Positions 1 to 6,583 of a DNA stretch of 6,779 nucleotides are shown in pieces. Where the stretch lies: positions 1-6,779 of the forward strand of contig CALGZV010000178.1 in assembly GCA_937934385.1 (NCBI GenBank), read 5' to 3'. Numbering within the stretch: the stretch's first letter is position 1; every line of letters begins with the position of its first letter. Made by a program: the position numbers and the translations under genes. This DNA comes from an uncultured Clostridia bacterium. Lineage in GTDB: Bacteria > Bacillota > Clostridia > Oscillospirales > CAG-272. The notes under the pieces are model-generated. The model was not told the DNA's origin, did not search any database, and saw only the letters and a list, made by a program, of their open reading frames with translations.

Positions 1-1995
1 GTCAAGCTCACGTACTCCTGTATAAAGTTCGTAATAACGTCCTTTCTGCGCGATAAGTGAGTCATGATTGCCGCGCTCTATTATCCTTCCCTGTTCAAGA
101 ACCATTATAGCGTCCGCATTCCTTACCGTAGAAAGCCTGTGAGCTATAACAAATGTGGTGCGGTTCTTCATAAGGCGGTCCATTCCGTGTTCGATATGCC
201 GTTCGGTACGTGTGTCAACAGAGCTTGTCGCTTCATCAAGGACAAGCACGGGAGCTTCCGATATAGCCGCCCTTGCAATATTGAGCAGCTGACGCTGTCC
301 CGCAGACAGATTCGCACCGTCTCCGTCAAGTACGGTATCGTAACCGTTTTCAAGACGGCAGATAAATGAATGCGCACCGGCAGTACGCGCTGCCTGTTCA
401 ACCTCCTCGTCGGTCGCTTCGAGACGTCCGTAACGTATATTCTCTCTTACCGTACCGGTAAACAGGTGTGTATCCTGAAGTACGGTAGCAATATTCCTCC
501 TAAGTACATCGCGCTTTATATTCTTTATATCAATACCGTCGATCGTTATGCTTCCGCCGTCTATATCGTAAAAACGGTTAAGCAGATTCGTAACAGTCGT
601 TTTTCCTGCGCCTGTAGAACCTACAAAAGCGATCTTCTGTCCCGGATGCGCATAAAGCGATATATCATGAAGTACCGTTTTTTCCGGCGTATATCCGAAA
701 GATACATTTCTAAGCTCAACGTCTCCGCTAAGCGCAGTCTTATCAGACACATTTTCCGAGTCGGGTGCCTCCGGAGCTTCATCCATAACGGCAAATACCC
801 TCTCTGCGCCTGCAAGCGCGGCGAATATCGTCGCCGTCTGCTGTGAAAGCATATTTATCGGCATAGAAAACTGCCTCGAATAATTTGCAAACACCGTAAG
901 TCCGCCGGGTGTGAGACGATTCATTATCATAAGTATTCCGCCGATACCTACGGTAACAGCAAAGCTGATCTGAGATGTATTTCCCATTACAGGCCCCATG
1001 ATACCACCGTAAAACTGTGCGCGGAACTGCTTATCTCTAAGATCATCATTAAGCAGACCGAATTCTTCGATGCTTATTTCCTCGTGGTTAAACACCTTTA
1101 TGGCTTTCTGTCCCGAAACAGTTTCCTCAATATAACCGTTGACTGCTCCGAGCGCCTCCTGCTGACCTCCGTAATATTTTCCGCTCGCCTTCGCAATAGC
1201 TCCGCCGCCTTTTATGAAAATCGGTATAAAAAGAACCGTTATAAGCGTGAGCTGCCAGCTTGTGGTTATCATGAACACAAATGTTCCGATAAGAGTTACA
1301 GTACCCGACACAAGCGATGTAAGAGATCCGTTGAGCATTGTGTCTATGTTGTCTACGTCGTTCGTAAAACGGCTCATTATCTCTCCTGCCGGATGAGAGT
1401 CAAAATATCTTATCGGCAGTTTGCTGAGTGCCGAAAAAAGATCGTTTCTTATCTTTTCGGTAGCACTCTGAGATACAGAAAGCATAAGCCTCGACTGCAA
1501 ATATGTACATGCAACGCCGACAAGGTATATGCACATCATAAGCACAAGTGCGGTCATAAGATACACAAGAGCGTCACTCCATGACGGACCTGAAAGAAGC
1601 ATTTTGAAAAGAGACGTTTCCGAAAGCGCTCTTATCGCTTTATCCGCAGCTACCGCAGCAGCCCCGTCTTTCGGCTGTGTTGCTACTCCGGCAATATTGT
1701 TTATGATTGGCGCAAGCATGTATGAACCGACAAGCGACGCTGCCGTGCTGATAAGCATACAGACCAGCACAAGAATAATCTTCGGAATATGTCCTTTCAG
1801 ATATCCGCCGAGACGGCGGACCGTTTTCCCTGTATTCTTCGGCTTTCCTCCGCCGACACTCCTGCCGCGACCTCTGCCGCCCGGACCGTGCGGTCCTCCG
1901 GGTCCTCTCGGACCTCCGAATCCTCCGCTTCCCTGCCCTTCGGGCTTTGCGGAAGCATATCTGCGCCGAAGTTCTTCAAGATCTCTTCCTTTCAT
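1..1995 (-). CDS. ABC exporter half-transporter, catalytic subunit of a heterodimer (C-terminus beyond window)
   Basis: An intact reading frame of 665 codons runs off the left edge. It encodes a type IV (exporter-fold) ABC half-transporter with an N-terminal six-helix membrane domain and a C-terminal ATPase. I see Walker A GSTGAGKTT (residues 459-467), a Q-loop in VLQDTHLF, signature LSAGQRQ (563-569), Walker B VLVLDE with catalytic Glu588, and the H-loop His619. The signature departs from LSGGQ while Walker B and His are canonical. This is the pattern of the TM288-like partner in heterodimeric exporters; its functional ATP site would use the signature of the upstream gene's product. The cytosolic N-terminus is unusual, with a Gly/Pro/Arg-rich tail at residues 20-50. 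A 40-residue insertion follows the first helix. The start is ATG at 1995, overlapping the upstream TAA by one base (TAATG), with AAGGAGG 10 nt before it. The likely role is multidrug or peptide efflux; the substrate cannot be read from sequence. The gene is missing at most a few residues, since the family usually ends soon after this point. Confidence 0.93.
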   Translation of the reverse strand, partial: MKGRDLEELRRRYASAKPEGQGSGGFGGPRGPGGPHGPGGRGRGRSVGGGKPKNTGKTVRRLGGYLKGHIPKIILVLVCMLISTAASLVGSYMLAPIINNIAGVATQPKDGAAAVAADKAIRALSETSLFKMLLSGPSWSDALVYLMTALVLMMCIYLVGVACTYLQSRLMLSVSQSATEKIRNDLFSALSKLPIRYFDSHPAGEIMSRFTNDVDNIDTMLNGSLTSLVSGTVTLIGTFVFMITTSWQLTLITVLFIPIFIKGGGAIAKASGKYYGGQQEALGAVNGYIEETVSGQKAIKVFNHEEISIEEFGLLNDDLRDKQFRAQFYGGIMGPVMGNTSQISFAVTVGIGGILMIMNRLTPGGLTVFANYSRQFSMPINMLSQQTATIFAALAGAERVFAVMDEAPEAPDSENVSDKTALSGDVELRNVSFGYTPEKTVLHDISLYAHPGQKIAFVGSTGAGKTTVTNLLNRFYDIDGGSITIDGIDIKNIKRDVLRRNIATVLQDTHLFTGTVRENIRYGRLEATDEEVEQAARTAGAHSFICRLENGYDTVLDGDGANLSAGQRQLLNIARAAISEAPVLVLDEATSSVDTRTERHIEHGMDRLMKNRTTFVIAHRLSTVRNADAIMVLEQGRIIERGNHDSLIAQKGRYYELYTGVRELD

Positions 1996-3776
1996 TATGC
2001 GTCCGCCTCCTTTACACCTTTATCATCAGCACTGCCGTGCATATTTTCATTTTTACCGTCGATCTGAGAGAAGTATATCTCACGGTATTCCGTGTTGTTC
2101 TGCATCAGCTCGTCATGAGTTCCCGCGCCCGTTATCCTGCCGTCATTCATGACAATTACCGTATCAGCATCAATAACCGAGCTGATTCGCTGGGCAATGA
2201 TGATCTTCGTCGTATCGGGAATATCCTCGGCAAACGCGCGCCTGATCTGTGCCTCTGTCGCGGTATCGACCGCCGACGTGGAATCGTCCAGTATAAGTAT
2301 CTTCGGCTTTTTCAAAAGAGCGCGTGCAATGCAAAGTCTCTGCTTCTGACCGCCCGACACATTAGCGCCGCCCTGACCGAGCGGAGAAAGATAACCCTCG
2401 GAAAATGACGAAACAAATTTATCAGCCTGAGCGCTTCTTGCAGCGGCTATCATCTCATCATCGCTTGCATCGGGATCTCCCCATCTCAGATTATCCGCTA
2501 TCGTTCCGGAGAAAAGCACATTTTTCTGAAGTACCATTCCCACTCCCTCACGGAGCTTTTCAATCGAATAATCGCGAACATCCGTTCCGTCGACGAGTAC
2601 CGAACCTGCATCGCAGTCGTAAAGACGCGGAATCATCGACACAAGCGTGGTCTTTCCGCATCCTGTCGAGCCTATTATTCCTACAGTTGCTCCTGACGGA
2701 ATATGCAGGCTCACATTATCCAGCACCGCGTCCTCGCTTCCCTTGTAATATCTGAAAGATACTCCGCGAAATTCTATCTCACCCCTCGTTACTTCTTTAT
2801 CAAGACATTTCGCCGACTCATCGGAAATATCCGGAACTTCTTCAAGCACTTCGCGAATACGGCGCGCCGACGCAAGCGCTCTCGACGATGTCATAAACAT
2901 CATTGTTACCATCATAAGAGACGACAGTATCTGAGTGACATAAGTAATAAAGGAGGAAAGATCTCCGACCTGCATATCTCCGCCCATTACTATTTTTCCG
3001 CCGAGCCAAAGCACCGCGACAGTTGTGAGGTTCATGCATAGCGTCATGACCGGAGAAAGTCAGATCATCATTTTATATGCCGCCATTCCGGTCTTTTTCA
3101 GCGCGGAATTGGCTACTCTGAATTTTTCCTCCTCGCGGTCTTCGCGTACAAAAGACTTCACGACGCGAACGTTGGTTATGCTCTCCTGCACGGTGGAATT
3201 AAGTGCATCGAGCTTTGACTGCATTTTTGTAAATCTCGGAAAGCCCATACGTATTATCACGAATATGGCGACAAGCAATACGGGTATGGAAACGCAGAAC
3301 ACCGCCGACAGAGACGGACGCAGCATAACAGCCATTATAAGCGCGCCGATCATCATACCGGGTGCGCGCAGACACATACGCAGCAGCATGTTTATAAAAT
3401 TCTGAAGCTGAGTAACATCGTTTGTCAGCCGCGTAACAAGCGATCCTGTCGAAAAGCGGTCTATATTGGCAAACGAAAAGCTCTGTACCTTACGGTAAAC
3501 ATCGAGCCTCAGATCTGATGCAAAGCCCACCGACGCTTTTGTACCGAAATATGCGCCGCCTACTCCGCCGCCCATCATTAAAAGTGCCGTAAGTATCATG
3601 CATACTGTGTATAATACGCTTTTTCCTACCGTCAGCGTTCCGGAAGCGCCTGCATTCAGCACCTCCTTAAGAAACCACGGCATAAGCACCTCGCCTATAA
3701 CCTCAAGTATCATGCAGAGCGGCCCTATTATAAAATAAGGCAAATGCGGCATGATATATTTTTTCCATCTTTTCAT
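1995..3776 (-). pseudogene. ABC exporter half-transporter, degenerate-site subunit, interrupted by an in-frame TGA
   Basis: The frame spans 594 codons including the final TAA, normal for a half-transporter, but codon 239 is TGA (3060-3062). Both sides are in the same frame and read as one protein, so this is a nonsense change and not a frameshift. Residues 1-238 hold the first four membrane helices. Residues 244-593 hold the last two helices and the nucleotide-binding domain: Walker A GSTGCGKT (369-376), Q-loop LQKN, canonical signature VSGGQKQ (473-479), Walker B ILILDD with Asp498 replacing Glu, and Gln529 replacing the H-loop His (IIIAQR). This degenerate Walker B and H-loop with a good signature matches the TM287/BmrC-like partner of heterodimeric exporters. 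The start ATG at 3776 has only a distant AAAGG (14 nt), and no other start exists before an upstream in-frame stop. If translated as written, the product lacks its ATPase. A single TGG to TGA change or a sequencing error would explain it. Confidence 0.85.
2006..2012 (-). promoter_or_regulatory. Shine-Dalgarno for the downstream ABC subunit
   Basis: AAGGAGG on the minus strand lies 10 nt upstream of the ATG at 1995, inside the last codons of the upstream ABC gene. Together with the TAATG overlap it fixes the start. It also gives the second subunit its own ribosome entry, so it could still be translated although the first subunit's frame is interrupted. Confidence 0.8.
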
Positions 3777-3833
3777 ACTGAAACTGTTTTCCTTTCCTCA
3801 GGACAAATTTATAAAATGCTAAAACATATACCG

Positions 3834-4340
3834 TCAATCTTTATCCGGCCTTCTGCGTCCGGGAGGAGGCATAAACGGACGGTCCTCCGGAACAAAACCG
3901 CGAAGATTTTCTTTTATACGTTTCAGATATCCGGTAAGAGCAGCAAGCTCCTCACCGTCAAAACCCGAAAGTGCAAGCGCATCAACCGCACTGAAACGTA
4001 TCCGCGACTGCCTCAGAACATCCCTTCCTTTGTCGGTTATAAAAACTCTGTTACGCCTTCCGTCACCGTCGGAGGCTTCGCGCTTTATATATCCCTCGCT
4101 TTCGAGCTTACCGAGCGTTACGGCAACTGCTGCAGGACTGATCTCAAGTGCATTTGCAATATCTTTCTGAGCAGGTGGCTCATCGGATTTTACAAGATAT
4201 ACAAGCATCATGTGCTGGCTGTGATGAAGCTTCAGCTTTTCCGCCTCATTCTCTACCGCGCGGCGATGCATATGAGACACCTGTATAAGCGTGTGAAACA
4301 CCTGCTCCTGCGGAGAATGCATTTCTTCCCTGTCATTCAT
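3834..4340 (-). CDS. MarR-family transcriptional regulator
   Basis: The 168-residue protein has the MarR winged-helix layout. A helical dimerisation region (about 10-50) is followed by a helix-turn-helix (about 55-85) whose recognition helix lies in EISPAAVAVTLGKLESEG, a wing with the family's D-x-R-like element DGDGRRNRVFITDKG (91-105), and C-terminal dimer helices to about 147. The tail after residue 150 is proline/arginine-rich (MPPPGRRR) and longer than in typical 140-150 residue MarR proteins. The ATG at 4340 follows AGGAG at 9 nt spacing. The gene ends in TGA. The ABC gene starts 57 bp later with no terminator visible between them, so the three genes are probably one transcript. MarR proteins generally repress adjacent efflux genes until a small ligand binds; that role here is inferred from position and from the palindrome at its promoter. 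Confidence 0.92.
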   Translation of the reverse strand: MNDREEMHSPQEQVFHTLIQVSHMHRRAVENEAEKLKLHHSQHMMLVYLVKSDEPPAQKDIANALEISPAAVAVTLGKLESEGYIKREASDGDGRRNRVFITDKGRDVLRQSRIRFSAVDALALSGFDGEELAALTGYLKRIKENLRGFVPEDRPFMPPPGRRRPDKD

Positions 4341-4373
4341 TTTCCTTTTCTCCTTTCATTAAAAACAAATTAA

Positions 4374-4385
4374 TTAACGTGTTAA
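4374..4385. promoter_or_regulatory. Candidate MarR operator (TTAAC-N2-GTTAA palindrome)
   Basis: This 12-bp inverted repeat with 5-bp arms lies immediately downstream of the minus-strand -10 element, about where transcription would begin, and upstream of the MarR Shine-Dalgarno. A repressor here would block its own operon. MarR proteins typically bind short AT-rich palindromes in this position. Assignment to this MarR protein is inference. Confidence 0.5.
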
Positions 4386-4387
4386 CT

Positions 4388-4416
4388 ATTTTAGCACAAA
4401 TACTCTGCAATGTCAA
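4388..4416 (-). promoter_or_regulatory. Sigma-A promoter of the marR-ABC-ABC operon
   Basis: On the minus strand, a perfect -35 TTGACA (4416-4411) is followed by a 17-bp spacer and the -10 TAAAAT (4393-4388), five of six matches to TATAAT. It sits about 50 bp upstream of the MarR start. A start site near 4381 would place the TTAAC/GTTAA palindrome over +1. Confidence 0.8.
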
Positions 4417-4444
4417 CACATATGAGTAATCTTTATTTTTATTA

Positions 4445-4459
4445 ACAATTCTACATTGT
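4445..4459. repeat. Small inverted repeat between divergent promoters
   Basis: ACAAT and ATTGT form a 5-bp inverted repeat with a 5-bp gap, lying between the -35 regions of the two divergent promoters. It could be a regulator site, for example for the WYL-domain protein or the MarR protein. A repeat this short also arises by chance in AT-rich DNA, so this is only a candidate. Confidence 0.2.
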
Positions 4460-4484
4460 ATTTATCGAATAGGTTAAAAAAAAA

Positions 4485-4513
4485 TTGACATTCATAGTTA
4501 AATATGATAAATT
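4485..4513 (+). promoter_or_regulatory. Sigma-A promoter of the ABM-DUF3795-WYL operon
   Basis: A perfect -35 TTGACA (4485-4490) is followed by a 17-bp spacer and TAAATT (4508-4513), preceded by TGA that gives an extended -10 (TGN). Transcription would begin near 4520, leaving a leader of about 25 nt that contains AAGGAG before the first gene. It diverges from the marR promoter, with about 70 bp between the two -35 elements. Confidence 0.65.
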
Positions 4514-4545
4514 ATGGACATAAAATAATTTCAAGGAGATCAAAT

Positions 4546-4893
4546 ATGCCATTTACTGAAATATGTATTTATCAAGTCAAGCCGCAAAAGGTAGAAGAAT
4601 TTGAAGCTCTGATGCTTGAAGCCAAAAGCCTCTTAGAAAAACAGGAGGGATTGCTTCTGCTTCGGTTCGCCAAAAGAGGGTATCGCATAGACATGGAGCA
4701 AATTAAGGAGGGGCTTCCACCTCTTAAAATTAACCGTATCGTAAAAAGTGTTAAGTATATGCTTTACTGGGAATTTGATACAAAAGAGAACTACGGAGCA
4801 GCACAAAAAAATCTTTACGACAGCTATTGGAAGTCTATTGAAAAATGTTTAATAGTTCCGCATGACAAATATTTAGGAGAGGGAGTGTTTTAA
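4546..4893 (+). CDS. Small ABM-like (dimeric alpha/beta-barrel) protein, function unknown
   Basis: The 115-residue protein begins with a pattern typical of the antibiotic-biosynthesis-monooxygenase (ABM)/dimeric alpha-beta barrel fold: strand FTEICIYQVKP, helix VEEFEALMLEAKSLLEKQEG, strand LLLLRFAKRG. A second half has strand KYMLYWEFDT and a helix in YGAAQKNLYDSYWKSIEKC. I chose ATG 4546 over the in-frame ATG at 4504 because AAGGAG lies 7 nt before it, while the earlier ATG overlaps the promoter -10. It is first in a three-gene operon, and its TAA overlaps the next ATG by one base. Members of this fold range from cofactor-free monooxygenases to haem or peroxide-related proteins, and many have no known reaction. 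No catalytic residue can be assigned here. Confidence 0.75.
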   Translation: MPFTEICIYQVKPQKVEEFEALMLEAKSLLEKQEGLLLLRFAKRGYRIDMEQIKEGLPPLKINRIVKSVKYMLYWEFDTKENYGAAQKNLYDSYWKSIEKCLIVPHDKYLGEGVF

Positions 4894-5237
4894 TGGATTT
4901 CTCATATTGTGGATTGGATTGTAATGAATGTCCTGTTTATTTGGCTACTATCAGCAAAAATACAGATGAACAAATCAAATTGGCAAACGAATATTCAACT
5001 GATGTTACAAAATTCTCAAAAGAGGATATGTATTGTTTGGGATGCCATTCTGATATGGTGTCACAAAAGATGTGCGGTGATTGTGAAATAAGACTATGTG
5101 GCGTTAAGAAACCCTATGGAAGTTGTGCTGAGTGTGGCAAATTTCCATATTCTATACTGGAAGAAAATTTAGGTGATAATTCAGAAAATTTGAATCATTT
5201 AAAACAGCTTGCCATTAAACACAAAAAGGCAGAGTGA
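4893..5237 (+). CDS. DUF3795-family cysteine-rich protein
   Basis: The 114-residue protein opens with CGLDCNECPVYLAT, the hallmark of DUF3795 proteins. Its ten cysteines fall at 6, 10, 13, 48, 51, 61, 64, 69, 78 and 81. The CLGC, CGDCEIRLC and CAEC groups suggest zinc or iron-sulfur binding, but no ligand has been established for the family that I can cite. Family members often have another Cys in the segment that here reads GKFPY (Tyr86), so one potential ligand seems lost. The start ATG overlaps the stop of the ABM-like gene (TAATG) and is preceded by GGAGAGGGAG, indicating coupled translation. The stop is a tandem TGA-TAA. The WYL regulator starts 4 nt after TGA. The composition is AT-rich, as in its operon partners and unlike the efflux genes to the left. 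Confidence 0.85.
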   Translation: MDFSYCGLDCNECPVYLATISKNTDEQIKLANEYSTDVTKFSKEDMYCLGCHSDMVSQKMCGDCEIRLCGVKKPYGSCAECGKFPYSILEENLGDNSENLNHLKQLAIKHKKAE

Positions 5238-5241
5238 TAAT

Positions 5242-6147
5242 ATGCAGATAGACAGACTTATTCAAATTGTGTTTCTCTTGTTAAGGCATGAGAATATAAC
5301 TGCGAAGCAACTGGCGGAGGAACTTTGCGTTTCCACCCGCACGATATATAGGGACATCAATATACTATCGATTGCGGGAATACCGATTACATCACAAAAG
5401 GGATATGGCGGAGGATTGTCATTATTACAAGGCTTTTCACTGGACAAATCTTATTTTACGCAGGAAGAACAAAAGAATATTATACAGGCGTTGCAGATTC
5501 TAAAGTCATCAAATTATCCCGATGCTGATAAATCATTAAACAAGATTGCTGGATTGTTTAGTCACAATTTGCAGTCCGAATGGCTAGAGATTGATTTTTC
5601 CTATTGGGGCAGTCCTGAAAAGGAACGAAACAATATTACGGTTTTAGAACGTGCAATAATCAATAAGTATGTGATTACGTTCACTTATTTTAATGCAGAA
5701 TTGACAATCACCAATCAGATTGTCGAACCGTTGAAATTGGTTTTCAAATCTCATGCATGGTATCTTGTTGCCTATTCAAAGCGCAAAAATGATATTCGCA
5801 CTTTTAAGATGTCTCGCATAAGGGAGCTTCAAATAACAGACCAATTATTTGACCGTGAATTACCAAAGGATTTTTCCATTACCCCTGCCTACAAGGAAGA
5901 ATACAATACGCCGATATTCGTATTACATTTTTCGGAAAAGATAGCGTATAAAGTCTATGATGAATTTCAAGAGAAATACATTAAAAAATTAGACGATGGA
6001 ACATTGGAAGTGACTTTTAGATACCAGCTTAGTGATTGGACTTTCCTATATCTGCTTTCTTTTGGGGAATATGTTGAAATTATTGAACCTGTTGAAGCGA
6101 GAAATATTCTAAAGGAAAAAGCTAAAAGAATATCTGCCATGTACTAA
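5242..6147 (+). CDS. YafY-type HTH/WYL-domain transcriptional regulator
   Basis: The 301-residue protein has an N-terminal HTH_11/DeoR-like winged helix (about 4-58; NITAKQLAEELCVSTRTIYRDI is the helix-turn-helix, followed by the wing GYGGGLSLL). A linker leads to a central WYL domain (about 132-200) with the literal WYL at 173-175 in HAWYLVAY, and then a C-terminal WCX-like region to the end. Length and order match the YafY family. ATG 5242 is preferred over the in-frame ATG at 5209 because it follows the DUF3795 stop by 4 nt; the earlier start would overlap that gene by 29 bp. Its own Shine-Dalgarno is weak (AGGCAGAG), so coupling to the upstream gene is likely. WYL domains commonly sense small ligands or nucleic acids. 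The probable target is its own operon promoter at 4485, by inference from position. No convincing terminator follows in the 66 bp before the KTR gene. Confidence 0.92.
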   Translation: MQIDRLIQIVFLLLRHENITAKQLAEELCVSTRTIYRDINILSIAGIPITSQKGYGGGLSLLQGFSLDKSYFTQEEQKNIIQALQILKSSNYPDADKSLNKIAGLFSHNLQSEWLEIDFSYWGSPEKERNNITVLERAIINKYVITFTYFNAELTITNQIVEPLKLVFKSHAWYLVAYSKRKNDIRTFKMSRIRELQITDQLFDRELPKDFSITPAYKEEYNTPIFVLHFSEKIAYKVYDEFQEKYIKKLDDGTLEVTFRYQLSDWTFLYLLSFGEYVEIIEPVEARNILKEKAKRISAMY

Positions 6148-6213
6148 CAATGTCGGAAATACAGATGTTTGCCGTAATTTAAAAGATTATAAATAGCAAT
6201 TATAGGAGTGTAT

Positions 6214-6384
6214 ATGAAAGAAAAGTGGATACTCTGTCCTGTTTGCGGTAACAAAACCCGTGACAGAATTAGAGAAGATACGGTTTTGAAAAACTACCCC
6301 CTCTATTGCCCGAAATGCAAGCAGGAAACTTTGATTGAAGTCAAAAGTTTGCAAATAACAGTCATCACAGAGCCAGACGCATAG
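6214..6384 (+). CDS. Cysteine-rich KTR-domain small protein
   Basis: The 56-residue ORF has AGGAG 6 nt before the ATG. It reads MKEKWILCPVCGNKTR, then YCPKCKQETLIEVK. Two CxxC knuckles (CPVC at 8-11, CPKC near 36-39) make a zinc-ribbon-like fold, and the NKTR motif identifies the Cys_rich_KTR family. Its biochemical role is unknown. From memory, this family is found repeatedly in conjugative or mobilisable elements of Firmicutes, which suggests that the right part of the window is mobile-element DNA. After the TAG stop the same frame continues Thr-Gln-Ser-Arg and then TGA. I recall relatives that end in EPDAKTQSR, so the TAG may have replaced a Lys codon and trimmed the last five residues. 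The two zinc knuckles are unaffected. Confidence 0.88.
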   Translation: MKEKWILCPVCGNKTRDRIREDTVLKNYPLYCPKCKQETLIEVKSLQITVITEPDA

Positions 6385-6388
6385 ACGC

Positions 6389-6441
6389 AGAGCCGATGAA
6401 CTTGTGAAATAAAATCACAGTTCGTTGGCTCTATTTTATTT
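6389..6441 (+). terminator. Rho-independent-type hairpin after the KTR gene
   Basis: AGAGCC (6389-6394) pairs with GGCTCT (6427-6432). Inside it, GAAC pairs with GTTC and GTGA with TCAC, leaving the A-rich loop AATAAAA. The T-rich tail ATTTTATTT follows. The long stem begins 5 nt after the TAG stop and covers the TGA that would end the read-through form. It fits a terminator or a 3'-end stabilising stem. Confidence 0.6.
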
Positions 6442-6460
6442 CATAGGATTTTAAGGCAAA

Positions 6461-6495
6461 CGCCCACCATATAAAAAAACGGTGTGTGGTGGGCG
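6461..6495 (+). other. 9-bp perfect GC-rich stem-loop
   Basis: CGCCCACCA (6461-6469) pairs perfectly with TGGTGGGCG (6487-6495) across a 17-nt loop that contains an A7 run. No T-tract follows, so it is not an ordinary terminator on the plus strand. It is the most stable short stem in the intergenic stretch and belongs to the hairpin cluster between the KTR gene and the right edge. Confidence 0.6.
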
Positions 6496-6504
6496 GTATT
6501 GCTA

Positions 6505-6583
6505 TGCCCGAAAAGACTTAACAGACACTCTCCAGACCTGTTTTTGAGTTTGGAGGGATTTTTTTATGTCTTTTTTTCGGGCA
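6505..6583 (+). other. Outer stem enclosing a terminator
   Basis: TGCCCGAAAA (6505-6514) pairs with TTTTCGGGCA (6574-6583), and GAC (6515-6517) can add GTC (6568-6570) across a small bulge. The stem encloses the terminator hairpin at 6528-6565. Its right arm contains the start codon region and first codons of a 42-residue ORF. A ribosome on that ORF would open it. Confidence 0.5.
6528..6565 (+). terminator. Terminator hairpin with a T7 tract, also sequestering a Shine-Dalgarno
   Basis: CTCTCCAGAC (6528-6537) pairs with GTTTGGAGGG (6548-6557), with two or three G-U pairs and a 10-nt loop. It is followed by A and seven T (6559-6565), a standard intrinsic terminator shape. The right arm holds GGAGG (6552-6556), placed 9 nt before the ATG at 6566, so the folded hairpin would also hide that ribosome site. 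Confidence 0.6.

Noticed and set aside
1861..1938. Repeat-like GC-rich tract resembling a short tandem array
   Set aside because: It encodes Gly/Pro-rich residues in the intact ABC frame. The units are irregular with no spacers, so it is coding low complexity and not a CRISPR or tandem-repeat locus.
3060..3062. Genome-wide TGA-as-Trp genetic code
   Set aside because: Trp elsewhere is TGG (for example at residue 4 of the same gene), and TGA is the natural end of the MarR gene, at the expected family length. A single in-frame TGA is better explained by mutation or error.
64..3405. Many plus-strand ORFs of 60-207 codons opposite the ABC genes
   Set aside because: They lie antisense to a continuous frame with full ABC motifs, have basic or low-complexity products with no family motif, and lack convincing ribosome sites. 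They are shadows of the minus-strand coding.
3744..4373. 209-codon plus-strand ORF opposite the MarR gene
   Set aside because: The minus-strand product is a clear MarR protein with promoter and Shine-Dalgarno; the plus product has no recognisable pattern.
4504..4545. Earlier in-frame ATG (4504) for the ABM-like gene
   Set aside because: It overlaps the promoter -10 region and lacks a ribosome site; ATG 4546 has AAGGAG at good spacing.
6154..6174. CGGAAA/TTTGCCG weak inverted repeat after the WYL gene
   Set aside because: The stem is short and bulged with no T-tract, so I do not call a terminator there; read-through into the KTR gene remains possible.
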